53,065 nucleotides of DNA, taken from positions 1 to 53,065 of the forward strand of contig CAZUXB010000011.1 of assembly GCA_964624555.1 (NCBI GenBank). The letters are read 5' to 3'. Made by a program: the position numbers and the translations under genes. Below the pieces are notes generated by a model. The model ran no database searches, was not told the origin of the DNA, and saw only the letters and a list, made by a program, of their open reading frames with translations. Positions 1-8,391 of the stretch are shown here, one piece after another. How positions within the stretch are numbered: the first letter of the stretch is position 1; each line of letters begins with the position of its first letter. Origin of the DNA: SXRF01 sp964624555 (GTDB lineage: Bacteria; Pseudomonadota; Alphaproteobacteria; Rickettsiales; SXRF01).

Positions 1-86
1 AAATATCTTTGGAGAATCTTATAAAAACGTCAAAGTATTAAGTTAATTGACTATAGACCATCATCCCTAGCCTCTCATGCCTGACG

Positions 87-809
87 TTATCCTTTAGCCA
101 GTTTTTTCAGAACACCGCTAGAGTTGGCGAGTGCCTGTTCGACAATCGCTTTCTGTTCTTTCTCATGCACTTTCAGGTAACCTACTGCCGGTGAGGCGGC
201 TTCCGGACGGCCGGTGTATGATACGCGGGCATTGCGGCCCACCGACTCTATAACATCGTCAATGCGCGGGCTTACAAAAGTCCATGCGCCCATATTCTTC
301 GGCTCTTCCTGGCACCATACTATCTCGGCGTTCTTGTAACGCTTGAGTTCAGCAGCCAGTTCGCGCGCCGGGAAGGGGTAATATTGTTCCATGCGAATTA
401 TGGCGATATCGTCAATATTCTGGGCGGCGCGGCCTTCAAACAGGTCGTAATAGCGTTTGCCGGAAGTTATGAGCACGCGGCGTATTTTTTCGTCCTCCAC
501 CAGCTTGCCGGAATCAGGGATGATGCGTTTGAAGTGGGTCCCGACATCAAATTCTTTAAGGTCGGAAACAGCCAGCTTATGACGCAGCAGCGATTTCGGC
601 GTCATCACGATCAGCGGTTTGCGGAAGTTGCGTTTGAGCTGGCGGCGCAACACGTGGAAGAAATTGGCCGGGGTGGTGCAGTTGACTACCTGCATATTAT
701 CTTCCGCGCAAAGTTGCAGGTAACGCTCCAGACGCGCGGAGCTGTGCTCAGGGCCTTGGCCTTCATAACCGTGCGGCAATAACATGACCAGGCCGGACAT
801 GGGCAGCCA
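87..809 (-). CDS. sucA: 2-oxoglutarate dehydrogenase E1, C-terminal fragment (left of scaffold gap)
   Basis: This is the C-terminal third of the thiamine-diphosphate E1 subunit of 2-oxoglutarate dehydrogenase, ending at a TAA at 87-89. It has no start of its own, because it runs into the 10-N gap. It begins near the conserved stretch MLLPHGYEGQGPEHSSAR and continues through the transketolase C-terminal-like region (FRKPLIVMTPKSLLRHKL, then IDDIAIIRMEQYYPFP). Its first 50 or so residues repeat, with about two thirds identity, the last residues coded to the right of the gap. The two pieces therefore overlap rather than abut, and probably come from two divergent sources. The 86 bases to its left, where sucB would be expected, hold no recognisable gene. 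Confidence 0.9.
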   Translation of the reverse strand, partial: WLPMSGLVMLLPHGYEGQGPEHSSARLERYLQLCAEDNMQVVNCTTPANFFHVLRRQLKRNFRKPLIVMTPKSLLRHKLAVSDLKEFDVGTHFKRIIPDSGKLVEDEKIRRVLITSGKRYYDLFEGRAAQNIDDIAIIRMEQYYPFPARELAAELKRYKNAEIVWCQEEPKNMGAWTFVSPRIDDVIESVGRNARVSYTGRPEAASPAVGYLKVHEKEQKAIVEQALANSSGVLKKLAKG

Positions 810-819
810 NNNNNNNNNN
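810..819. other. Scaffold gap (10 N)
   Basis: A run of ten N separates two contigs inside sucA. Sequence on both sides codes for the same SucA segment (LPHGYEGQGPEHSSAR to FHV), so the true gap length is negative or the join is between different strains. Confidence 0.99.
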
Positions 820-3178
820 GCACGTGGAAGATCTGGCTGGCCGTGGTGGGCTGCACGAGCTGCATGTTGGCGTCAGCGGCCAGCTGCATGAAGCGCTCCA
901 CGCGGGCCGAGCTATGCTCCGGGCCCTGGCCTTCGTAGCCGTGCGGCAGCATCAGCGTGATGCCGTTCAAGCGGCCCCACTTCACCTCACCCGAGGCGAT
1001 GAACTGGTCGATCACCACCTGCGCGCCGTTGGCGAAGTCACCGAACTGCGCTTCCCACAGTGTCAGGTAATTAGGCAGGCCCATGCTGTAACCATATTCA
1101 AAACCGAGGATGGCGAGTTCGGACAGTGAGCTGTCGATCACCTCATACTGTTTCTGCGGAACGCCAAGATTATTAAGCGGCACATAACGTTCCTCAGTTT
1201 CCTGATCGACCAGTACGCTGTGACGGTGCGAGAAAGTACCGCGGCCACAATCCTGACCGGAGAGGCGCACTCCGCTGCCTTCGGCGAGCAAGCTACCGAA
1301 GGCGAGGGCTTCACCCATTGCCCAGTCAAGGCTGGAGCCGGTTTCCATCATGGTCTTTTTTGCTTCAAGCTGACGCACAATTTTTGAATTTACCTTGATA
1401 TGTTCAGGATTTTTGGCCAGTGCCAAACCAATGGTTTTCAGCGTATCAAGTTTCACCCCGGTATTGCCATCAGGATGTTCGCCTCCGAGTTTTTTGAGAT
1501 CCGGTTTTTCAAGCCCGGCCCATTGGCCTTCAAGCCAGTCAGCCTTATTGGGTTTGAAGGTTTTAGCAGCTTCATATTCTGATTCAAAGAAGGCTTTATA
1601 TTGCGCAAATTTTTCCTCGACATTTTGTTCCGTAAGCACGCCTTCGGCAACCAGCTTGTCGGAATAAATTTTCGCGGGCAGGGGTTTCTTTGCTATCTCG
1701 CGGTACATGATAGGTTGGGTGAAAGCCGGTTCATCAGATTCATTGTGGCCGTATTTACGGTAGCAGAAAATATCAACTACTGCATCGCGCTTGAAAGCCT
1801 GACGGAACTCAGTAGCAAGGCGGCAAACATATGACACTGCCTCCGGATCATCACCGTTGACGTGGAAAATAGGGGCTTGCACCGCTTTGGCTACGTCCGT
1901 CGGGTAGGGCGTGAAGCGCGAATATTTCGGGCTGGTGGTAAAGCCAATCTGGTTATTCACCACAATGTGTACGGTGCCGCCGGTGCGGTAGCCGCGTAGT
2001 TCGGCAAGGGCCAGAACTTCCGGAACTGAGCCCTGGCCGGAGAAGGCCGCGTCACCATGGAGCATGAGGCCCATAACAGTGGATTTTTCTTCGGAGTCGC
2101 CATAAATATCCTGCTTGGCGCGGACCTTGCCGACAACAACCGGGTTAACTGCTTCAAGGTGTGACGGGTTGGCAAGCAGGGAAAGGTGAATTTTACCATA
2201 AGGAGTTTCGCGGTCATGCGAAGTTCCCAGATGGTATTTCACGTCACCGGAGGAGGTCACCCAATCCGGGAAATCCATATTGCCCTGGAATATCGAAAGC
2301 AGCTCAGCGTAGGGCTTGCCCATGGTGGTGGTGAGCACGTTCATGCGCCCGCGGTGCGGCATGCCGAGGACTATTTCTTTCACTCCGGCTTTAGCAGCAG
2401 TGTTGATAACCGATTCAAGGCCGGCGAGCATGGCATCCCCACCTTGCGCTGAGAAGCGCTTGGTGCCGGTGTATTTTACCTGCACAAACTGCTCAAACGC
2501 TTCAACTTCAACCAGCGTGTTCCAGATGGCTTTTTTTTCTGCGGCATTGAAACCGAAACGGCCATGATCCTGTTCAAAACGTTTCTGTATCCATGCCTTT
2601 TGCACATGGTCCTGAATATGCATGAATTCAACGCCGATATTGCCGCAATAGGTCTGGCGCAGTATGGAAACAATATCGCGCAGCTTGGCTTTTTTGATGC
2701 CTAGCGAACCATCGAGGAATATTTCCCTGTCCATATCAGCTTCGGTAAACCCATAACTGGCAGGGTCAAGTTCTGCATGTGGAGAATTTATTTCCAGGCC
2801 CAGCGGGTCGAGGTTGGCAAGCAGGTGGCCGCGTACGCGGTAGGCACGTACCATCATGATGGCGCGGATGGAATCATGAGCGAAGCGTTCCGCTTCGCTA
2901 GCGGCTAGAGTCGAGTGGCTAGAGTCGAGTTTCTTATTCTTGCTCGACTCTCGACTCTCGACTCTCGATTCTTCTACTGCGCCAATAACCTGCGACTTTA
3001 CTTTTGCCCAGCTTGCGCTTTTCTGCGCAGGGCTTGCTGAACCATTCGTTGTGTCGCGGAAAAAATCACGCCAGCTGGCATCAACTGAATTCGGATCCTG
3101 AAGGTAACGTTCGTAAAGTTCTTCAACAAAAGTACTGTTTCCGGAGAAGAGAGGGGTAGAGGCAAGAAACTGTTCCAT
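820..3178 (-). CDS. sucA: 2-oxoglutarate dehydrogenase E1, N-terminal and central part
   Basis: E1 decarboxylates 2-oxoglutarate with thiamine diphosphate and passes the succinyl group to the E2 lipoyl domain. The start at 3178 fits the family N-terminus (FLASTPLFSG, then VEELYERYLQDP) and has a GGAAG ribosome site. The THDP region is intact: GMPHRGRMNVL, HGDAAFSGQG and VVNNQIGFTTSP. The reading frame ends at FHV beside the gap; the residual frame beyond the N run is spurious. Residues about 71-95 (SRVESRESSKNKKLDS and flanks) are not family sequence. They are coded by a palindromic insert at 2907-2965, followed by a second small palindrome near 2880-2900. It is last in the mdh-sucC-sucD-dat-sucA run. 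Roughly the first 250 bases at the gap are much richer in GC than the rest of the gene. Confidence 0.95.
2907..2965. repeat. In-frame palindromic element in sucA (GAGTCGA heptads)
   Basis: Arms 2907-2929 and 2943-2965 are 23 nt each and pair except for five central bases; the loop is 13 nt. The right arm is three tandem GAGTCGA-type heptads. Its reverse complement equals, base for base, 5055-5077 beside the four-helix-bundle gene. The element is translated without breaking the frame. Confidence 0.9.
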
Positions 3179-3244
3179 AAAAACTTCCGTATATTTTGGG
3201 GTAGATTGTATATGCTATATATTACTTTCTAGTCAATTTTCCAG

Positions 3245-4087
3245 CTAGTTTCCAGCGATTTCTGCTGAAGTTTCCTTAATTATGGCGCTATCCAGTTTTT
3301 GCCGGAGATCTGTGGTATTTTTGCCAATGGGCCATTGGTTGCCGGCAGGTAACATCTTGGTTACCGGCGCCATGAGATAGCCGATATTGGTCATGAAAAC
3401 TTCATCGGCGTTCTCAAGGTCTTTCAAGGTGAATTTCCCTTCTGTTTTATGGCCTTGCCATAGCCCAAGAATTTTTGCGCGCATGGTGCCGGAAATGAGT
3501 TCCAGAGCGGGGTCTGGGGTGTAGAGAATATCGTCTTTTATCCAGAATATATTGCCCGATGCGGTCTCGCAAATGTGGCCGTCTTTATTCATAAGCAGGG
3601 CGTTGTCGCAACCATGTTCCTGCGCTTCCATAAGGGCAAGTGTATAAAAAAGGGAGTTATTGGTTTTGCTAGGTTGCTTTACGTAGGATTGCTGCGATGC
3701 AACAAATAAGGATATTTCCTTGAAGGCAGGGTAGGGTTTTTCCATGCTGGTGATAAGCAAATATGGCTTGCTGTCACCAGGCAGGTAGCCCACCGAATTT
3801 GCGCCATTCTCACCGCGCGAAATTATGACGCGCACATAACCGTTCCGCACATTATTTTTTTTGATAAGCTCGTAGCAGATGGCTTCAACGTTCGAGGTAT
3901 CAAGATTTATTTTATAGGCAGTGAGACCTTTTTGTATGCGCTTGAGATGGCTTGCAAAATCATATATCTGGCCGTTCACAACCAGTGAGGTATCGAATAT
4001 CCCATCGCCAAAACGAAAGGAGCGATCATGAATGGATACGTGACATTCAGATTCGTGGAGGAATTGGTTTTTGAAGTAGGCAAGCAT
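3245..4087 (-). CDS. Class IV PLP aminotransferase (D-amino-acid / branched-chain type)
   Basis: A 280-residue fold-type IV PLP enzyme of the family that includes D-alanine transaminase, branched-chain aminotransferase and aminodeoxychorismate lyase. Visible family signatures are SFRFGDGIFDT near residues 24-34, a candidate Schiff-base lysine in SKTNNSLFY, the ICETASGNIFWI phosphate-binding segment, and ELISGTMRAKIL. Which substrate it uses cannot be decided from sequence alone. It is co-directional with sucD upstream and sucA downstream, separated by 63 and 66 bases. It is not a usual member of the suc operon, so its presence here looks like a lineage-specific addition. A palindromic repeat fills the gap between its start and the sucD stop. 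Confidence 0.8.
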   Translation of the reverse strand: MLAYFKNQFLHESECHVSIHDRSFRFGDGIFDTSLVVNGQIYDFASHLKRIQKGLTAYKINLDTSNVEAICYELIKKNNVRNGYVRVIISRGENGANSVGYLPGDSKPYLLITSMEKPYPAFKEISLFVASQQSYVKQPSKTNNSLFYTLALMEAQEHGCDNALLMNKDGHICETASGNIFWIKDDILYTPDPALELISGTMRAKILGLWQGHKTEGKFTLKDLENADEVFMTNIGYLMAPVTKMLPAGNQWPIGKNTTDLRQKLDSAIIKETSAEIAGN

Positions 4088-4090
4088 GAT

Positions 4091-4146
4091 AGTTACCAGT
4101 TACGGGTTACCAGATACTAGTAACAGGTAACTGGTAACTCGTAACT
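4091..4146. repeat. Heptad-unit inverted repeat between sucD and aminotransferase gene
   Basis: Arms 4091-4111 and 4126-4146 (21 nt each, three mismatches) are built of three 7-nt units of the type AGTTACC. They occupy nearly the whole spacer between the sucD stop and the next start. The plan matches the GAGTCGA element, but the unit sequence differs. Confidence 0.8.
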
Positions 4147-4150
4147 AAAT

Positions 4151-5035
4151 TTATGCAGCTTTTTTCTTCAGTAGTTCCGCCATAGTGCGACCAAGGTTGG
4201 CCGGTGAATCAGAAACCACGATACCGGCTGATTTCATTGCCTCGATCTTGTCCTCAGCACCACCTTTGCCACCGGAAACGATAGCGCCGGCATGACCCAT
4301 GCGGCGTCCCGGAGGAGCAGTACGTCCTGCGATAAAGCCAACCACCGGCTTTTTCACTTTGCTGGATTTGAGGAAGTGGGCGGCTTGTTCTTCCGCGTCA
4401 CCACCGATCTCACCGATCATCACGATCGCCTGAGTTTCGTCATCTTTTAAGAAGAGGTCAAGCACGTCGATAAAGTTGGTGCCGTTGACCGGGTCGCCAC
4501 CGATACCCACGCAGGTTGACTGGCCAAGACCTTCAGCAGAGGTCTGTGCCACCGCTTCATAGGTGAGGGTGCCGGAACGCGATACGATACCGATCTTGCC
4601 TTTTTTGTGGATGTGGCCGGGCATGATGCCGATCTTGCATTCTTCCGGGGTGATAACGCCGGGGCAATTCGGCCCAATAAGGCGGGTTTTGCTGCCGGAG
4701 AGGGAGCGTTTTACCTTCACCATGTCCAGCACCGGAATACCTTCGGTGATGCAGATGACCAGCTCCAGCTTGGCGTCAATCGCTTCAAGGATCGCATCCG
4801 CAGCGAACTTCGGCGGAACGTAGATAACCGAAGCATTGGCACCAGTCTTTATCCTGGCTTCCTCAACAGTGTTGAATACCGGCAAATCTATGTGAGAAGT
4901 GCCGCCTTTGCCCGGAGTTACGCCACCAACCATTTTGGTGCCGTAAGCCACCGCCTGTTCAGAGTGGTAAGTACCTTCGCGTCCGGTAAAACCCTGGCAA
5001 ATTACTTTAGTGTTTTTATTTATGAGAATTGACAT
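4151..5035 (-). CDS. sucD: Succinyl-CoA synthetase alpha subunit
   Basis: The 294-residue alpha subunit binds CoA and carries the phosphohistidine in the reaction succinyl-CoA + NDP + Pi to succinate + NTP + CoA. It has an N-terminal Rossmann CoA-binding domain (CQGFTGREGTYHS) and a C-terminal ligase domain. The active-site histidine is in GHAGAIVSGGKGG near residue 250, and LIGPNCPGVI is conserved. Length is normal. The start is supported by AAGGAAAC six bases upstream, a ribosome site that now lies over the stop codon of the inserted four-helix-bundle gene. It works with SucC, from which it is separated by that 429-nt insertion. Confidence 0.97.
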   Translation of the reverse strand: MSILINKNTKVICQGFTGREGTYHSEQAVAYGTKMVGGVTPGKGGTSHIDLPVFNTVEEARIKTGANASVIYVPPKFAADAILEAIDAKLELVICITEGIPVLDMVKVKRSLSGSKTRLIGPNCPGVITPEECKIGIMPGHIHKKGKIGIVSRSGTLTYEAVAQTSAEGLGQSTCVGIGGDPVNGTNFIDVLDLFLKDDETQAIVMIGEIGGDAEEQAAHFLKSSKVKKPVVGFIAGRTAPPGRRMGHAGAIVSGGKGGAEDKIEAMKSAGIVVSDSPANLGRTMAELLKKKAA

Positions 5036-5045
5036 GGTAGTTTCC

Positions 5046-5474
5046 TTAGTGATTAGAGTCGAGAGTCGAGAGTCGAGAAGTTTTTGACTCCAGTGAATTG
5101 TACAGACCTTGCAGCATTCGGCTTACTTCATCGGCTTGTTTCAGCAAGGAACTAGTAATTTCTTTATTTATATAGTTTAGACGTGACGAAAAAATAATCT
5201 GGGTTTCAATCTCTGCTAACGAGCCAGTGGCGATATTGATATAACGCATAAATTCACCGGTAGTGCGGCGTGAGCTTCCTTCAGCAATATTAGAAGGTAC
5301 TGAAAGAGCAGAACGTTTCATCTGGCTGGTCAGACCATAAAGTTCTTCTTTAGGAAAATTCTTTACCACCGCATATATCTCCATTGCCAAATCCATAGAC
5401 TTTTGCCAGACGAGCAAATCGCGATAGCTTCTTACACTCGACTCATGACTCTCGACTCTGGCCACTTTTTGCAT
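5046..5474 (-). CDS. Four-helix-bundle protein (23S rRNA intervening-sequence / S23 family) inserted between sucC and sucD
   Basis: A 142-residue protein of the TIGR02436 four-helix-bundle family, first known from open frames in 23S rRNA intervening sequences. Family residues visible are SYRDLLVWQKSMDLA, YGLTSQMKRSALSVPSNIAEGS and ATGSLAEIETQI. Its molecular function is not known. It sits in the sucC-sucD operon with TAATG coupling to sucC, and its own stop overlaps the sucD ribosome site. Both ends of the gene are 23-nt inverted repeats of GAGTCGA heptads (5055-5077 and 5437-5459, 21 of 23 matching). They code for the non-family N-terminal ARVESHESSVR and the C-terminal SRLSTLDSNH. The whole unit therefore looks like a small inserted cassette. 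Confidence 0.88.
   Translation of the reverse strand: MQKVARVESHESSVRSYRDLLVWQKSMDLAMEIYAVVKNFPKEELYGLTSQMKRSALSVPSNIAEGSSRRTTGEFMRYINIATGSLAEIETQIIFSSRLNYINKEITSSLLKQADEVSRMLQGLYNSLESKTSRLSTLDSNH
5055..5077. repeat. Left terminal inverted repeat of four-helix-bundle cassette
   Basis: A 23-nt arm of three GAGTCGA heptads lying inside the 3' end of the four-helix-bundle gene. It is the inverted partner of 5437-5459 and an exact reverse-complement match to 2943-2965 in sucA. Confidence 0.88.
5437..5459. repeat. Right terminal inverted repeat of four-helix-bundle cassette
   Basis: A 23-nt arm matching the complement of 5055-5077 at 21 positions. It codes for residues just after the start of the four-helix-bundle gene. 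Confidence 0.88.
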
Positions 5475-6646
5475 TACGCAGCTTTCTTTTTAACAGCAGC
5501 TACAATTTTTTCAGCTGCGTCAGCCAGATTATCGGCCGGCGTAATGGCCAGCCCGCTAGACGCCAGCATCTTTTTACCGAGTTCCACGTTGGTGCCTTCC
5601 AGGCGCACAACCAGCGGCACGTGGAGATTCACCTCACGGGCAGCGGCGATGATACCTTCGGCAATAATATCGCAGCGCATGATGCCGCCAAATATGTTCA
5701 CCAGGATACCTTTTACGTTCGGGTCAGAAAGAATAAGTTTGAAAGCTTCGCCAACTTTTTCCTTGTTGGCACCACCACCAACGTCAAGGAAATTGGCCGG
5801 AGCTGCTCCATATAGCTGGATGATGTCCATAGTTGCCATGGCAAGGCCAGCACCGTTCACCATGCAGCCGATAGAACCGTCCATCTTCACATATGACAGG
5901 CCGAACTTGGCAGCTTTCTGTTCCATCGGATCTTCTTCGTCAGGATCGCGCAGTTCGTGGATGTCATTGTGGCGGAAAAGTGAGTTCTCATCGAAATTGA
6001 ACTTAGCATCAAGCGCCAGCAAATTGCCGTCACCAGTTATCACCAGCGGGTTGATTTCTACCTGCGAAGCATCGGTATCAATGAACGCTGCATACATTGC
6101 ATTTACAAAATGTTCGAACTTGCCGAAAAGCTCTTTGGGTATGTTCAAGCCAAAAGCCATTTTGCGGGCATGGAACGGCTGGATACCGGAAGCCGGATCA
6201 ACCGCGAGCTTGATAATTTTTTCCGGGTGCGAACTGGCAACCTCTTCAATGTCCATGCCGCCTTCGGTGGAGACGATGAAAGTAACCCAGGAAGTAGCGC
6301 GGTCAACAACGAGGCTTAAGTATAGCTCTTTGGCGATGTTGGTGCCTTCTTCTATATAGACACGTTTTACAACCTTGCCTTCAGGGCCGGTCTGGTGGGT
6401 TACCAAGGTCATGCCGAGCATGTTCTTGGCTAGGGTTTCAACTTCATCCAGCGATTTGGCAAGCTTCACGCCGCCTGCCTTACCACGGCCACCGGCATGG
6501 ATCTGCGCTTTAACAACCCAGAGTTTCCCACCGAGGCCCTGCGCTGCGGCAACTGCTTCTTTAGGGGTGTAGGCAACCTGACCCTTGGGCACCGGCACGT
6601 TATATTTACCTAGAACCTGTTTGGCTTGGTATTCATGTATATTCAT
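5474..6646 (-). CDS. sucC: Succinyl-CoA synthetase beta subunit
   Basis: The 390-residue ATP-grasp subunit that binds nucleotide and Mg and, with SucD, makes succinate and NTP from succinyl-CoA. Visible family blocks are MNIHEYQAKQVLGKY at the start, the ATP-grasp glycine segment HAGGRGKAGGVKLAKS, VEINPLVITGDG, and the C-terminal VNIFGGIMRCDIIAEGI. Length is typical. The stop codon shares an A with the start of the inserted four-helix-bundle gene (TAATG). It follows mdh by 11 bases, so the two are almost certainly co-transcribed. Confidence 0.97.
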   Translation of the reverse strand: MNIHEYQAKQVLGKYNVPVPKGQVAYTPKEAVAAAQGLGGKLWVVKAQIHAGGRGKAGGVKLAKSLDEVETLAKNMLGMTLVTHQTGPEGKVVKRVYIEEGTNIAKELYLSLVVDRATSWVTFIVSTEGGMDIEEVASSHPEKIIKLAVDPASGIQPFHARKMAFGLNIPKELFGKFEHFVNAMYAAFIDTDASQVEINPLVITGDGNLLALDAKFNFDENSLFRHNDIHELRDPDEEDPMEQKAAKFGLSYVKMDGSIGCMVNGAGLAMATMDIIQLYGAAPANFLDVGGGANKEKVGEAFKLILSDPNVKGILVNIFGGIMRCDIIAEGIIAAAREVNLHVPLVVRLEGTNVELGKKMLASSGLAITPADNLADAAEKIVAAVKKKAA

Positions 6647-6657
6647 TTTTTTATTCC

Positions 6658-7605
6658 TTAAAGTTTAATTCCGCCGCATATAGATTTAACGGCATCTACA
6701 GATTTGTCGAACATCCCTTTCTGCTCCGAATTTAAAGAGATTTCAACAATTTTCTCGACGCCGCTGGACCCGATTACCACCGGAACGCCGACATACAGGT
6801 TTTTTACGCCATATTCACCGTTAAGCTGGGCGGCGCAAGGCAGGATACGTTTCTTGTCGTAAAGATAGGCTTCGGCCATGCGGATGGCCGAGGCAGCCGG
6901 GGCATAGAAAGCCGAACCGGTCTTAAGCAGACCAACAATCTCGGCACCGCCGTCACGGGTGCGTTGTACTATCTGGTCGAGTTTTTCCTTTTTTATCCAG
7001 CCCATTTTTACAAATTCGGGAAGGGGGATACCGGAAATAGTAGTGTAATCAACAACCGGAACCATGGTATCGCCATGACCGCCTAGTACGAAAGCGTTGA
7101 TGTCGGAAATGGAGACTTTAAGTTCTTCGGCGAGGAAGTAAGCAAAGCGCGAAGAATCAAGCACACCAGCCATACCCACAACCTTATTTGCCGGAAGGCC
7201 AGAAACTTGCTGCATCACCCAGACCATAGCGTCAAGCGGGTTGGTGATAACAATAACGAAAGCGTTGGGAGCATGAATTTTTATGTTCTCGGCAACGGTT
7301 TTGATGATACCAGTATTGATATTTACCAGATCGTCACGGCTCATGCCCGGTTTGCGAGGTACACCAGCGGTTACGATGATAACATCGGAACCAGCTATAT
7401 CTTTATAGTCATTGGTGCCTTTGAGATGTACGTCATGCCCGTCCACCGCTGAGCTCTGTGAAATGTCGAGAGCTTTGCCCTGTGGCAGGCCTTCCGCGAT
7501 ATCGAACAGTACCACGTCGCCGAGGTTCTTTAGTTCGCAGAGATGGGCGAGAGTTCCGCCGATCATACCGGCACCGATGAGGGAAATCTTTTTGCGAGCA
7601 GCCAT
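6658..7605 (-). CDS. mdh: Malate dehydrogenase, NAD-dependent
   Basis: A 315-residue LDH-like malate dehydrogenase that interconverts malate and oxaloacetate. It shows the Rossmann glycine motif GAGMIGGTLAHL, the substrate loop GVPRKPGMSRDDL (an arginine where lactate dehydrogenases have glutamine), ITNPLDAMVWV, and the catalytic histidine in GGHGDTMVP near residue 175. This is the type normal for alphaproteobacteria. It is the first gene of the minus-strand TCA operon. The 117 bases upstream, to the mlaC stop, are AT-rich and the likely place for the operon promoter. Confidence 0.97.
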   Translation of the reverse strand: MAARKKISLIGAGMIGGTLAHLCELKNLGDVVLFDIAEGLPQGKALDISQSSAVDGHDVHLKGTNDYKDIAGSDVIIVTAGVPRKPGMSRDDLVNINTGIIKTVAENIKIHAPNAFVIVITNPLDAMVWVMQQVSGLPANKVVGMAGVLDSSRFAYFLAEELKVSISDINAFVLGGHGDTMVPVVDYTTISGIPLPEFVKMGWIKKEKLDQIVQRTRDGGAEIVGLLKTGSAFYAPAASAIRMAEAYLYDKKRILPCAAQLNGEYGVKNLYVGVPVVIGSSGVEKIVEISLNSEQKGMFDKSVDAVKSICGGIKL

Positions 7606-7722
7606 AAATTTTGTCCTTAAGGTTGGTTGGAAATTTGAAGATAACTGATAGTTTATAGGCTAAAAACCTTAAATCTAAGTTAAGGAAGTGTAATTGAAAG
7701 TGTTTCTTTTCAGGAATTGAGG

Positions 7723-8379
7723 CTATTTAGTGGTTTGTGTAACAAGAGAATCAGATTTGCTGGCCAGTTGGGTTATTAAATAGTCAAACCCTTTGTTGGT
7801 TATTACGGAGGTAAACTCTGAACGCTGGGTGTTAATCATGCTAACGCCTTCAACAATGATATCGAATATAGAAAATTTGCCATTGTTGCCTAAACGGACA
7901 CGGTAATCAACCGCTACTGAATCACCATCCGGCGCGTCAGATTTTATCTGCATGTTGATGGTAAACTCACCATCGCCATCATCACGCAAGCCGGTTATCT
8001 TGAAGCTGCCGCCAGTATAGTCGGTAAAGCGGGTGGCATAATGCTTAACCAGGAAATCTTCATAAACCTTGAAATAACGTTTTTTCTGGTCATCTGTAAT
8101 TTGCCGCCAGAACCTGCCGATCGCAAAACGACCAACCCAGTTTATGTCAACATTGTCACGGAAAAGTTGTTCTATCTTTTTAGACTTGGCGTCCTTAGAA
8201 AGGCTTTTGCTGGAAATGGCATCAACGGCTTTGTTGCCAACAGATTCAATGTATTTGCTGGCATCATCAACAGGTGCAGCAATGACATCTGATACTGCTA
8301 AAGAGAGGCAGGCAACCAGCATATATAAAGCTACAGATAAAGCCCTAGGGAATGAATTTTTAATACACAGCTGCAGCAT
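7723..8379 (-). CDS. mlaC: Periplasmic phospholipid-binding protein MlaC
   Basis: A 218-residue MlaC (Ttg2D-type) protein. In the Mla pathway it shuttles phospholipid across the periplasm between the outer-membrane MlaA complex and the inner-membrane ABC transporter. Residues 1-35 form a signal peptide with a hydrophobic core (LSVALYMLVACLSLAV) and a likely cleavage near AAP. The mature part has the family pattern INWVGRFAIGRFWRQITDDQ and VEGVSMINTQRSEFTSVI. It lies 12 bases downstream of mlaA, consistent with a two-gene operon. The transporter genes mlaFED are not in the window. Confidence 0.9.
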   Translation of the reverse strand: MLQLCIKNSFPRALSVALYMLVACLSLAVSDVIAAPVDDASKYIESVGNKAVDAISSKSLSKDAKSKKIEQLFRDNVDINWVGRFAIGRFWRQITDDQKKRYFKVYEDFLVKHYATRFTDYTGGSFKITGLRDDGDGEFTINMQIKSDAPDGDSVAVDYRVRLGNNGKFSIFDIIVEGVSMINTQRSEFTSVITNKGFDYLITQLASKSDSLVTQTTK

Positions 8380-8391
8380 TTACCCTGAGTC

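Noticed and set aside
686..819. Continuation of the sucA frame through the N run to position 686
   Set aside because: The residues past the gap (GCPCPAWSCYCRT and on) are a wrong-frame reading of the left contig, whose correct frame clearly codes for SucA up to the gap.
5055..5077. A simple tandem microsatellite explanation for the GAGTCGA units
   Set aside because: A microsatellite would not be expected to occur as inverted pairs at both ends of a gene and again as a closed hairpin with the same 23-mer.
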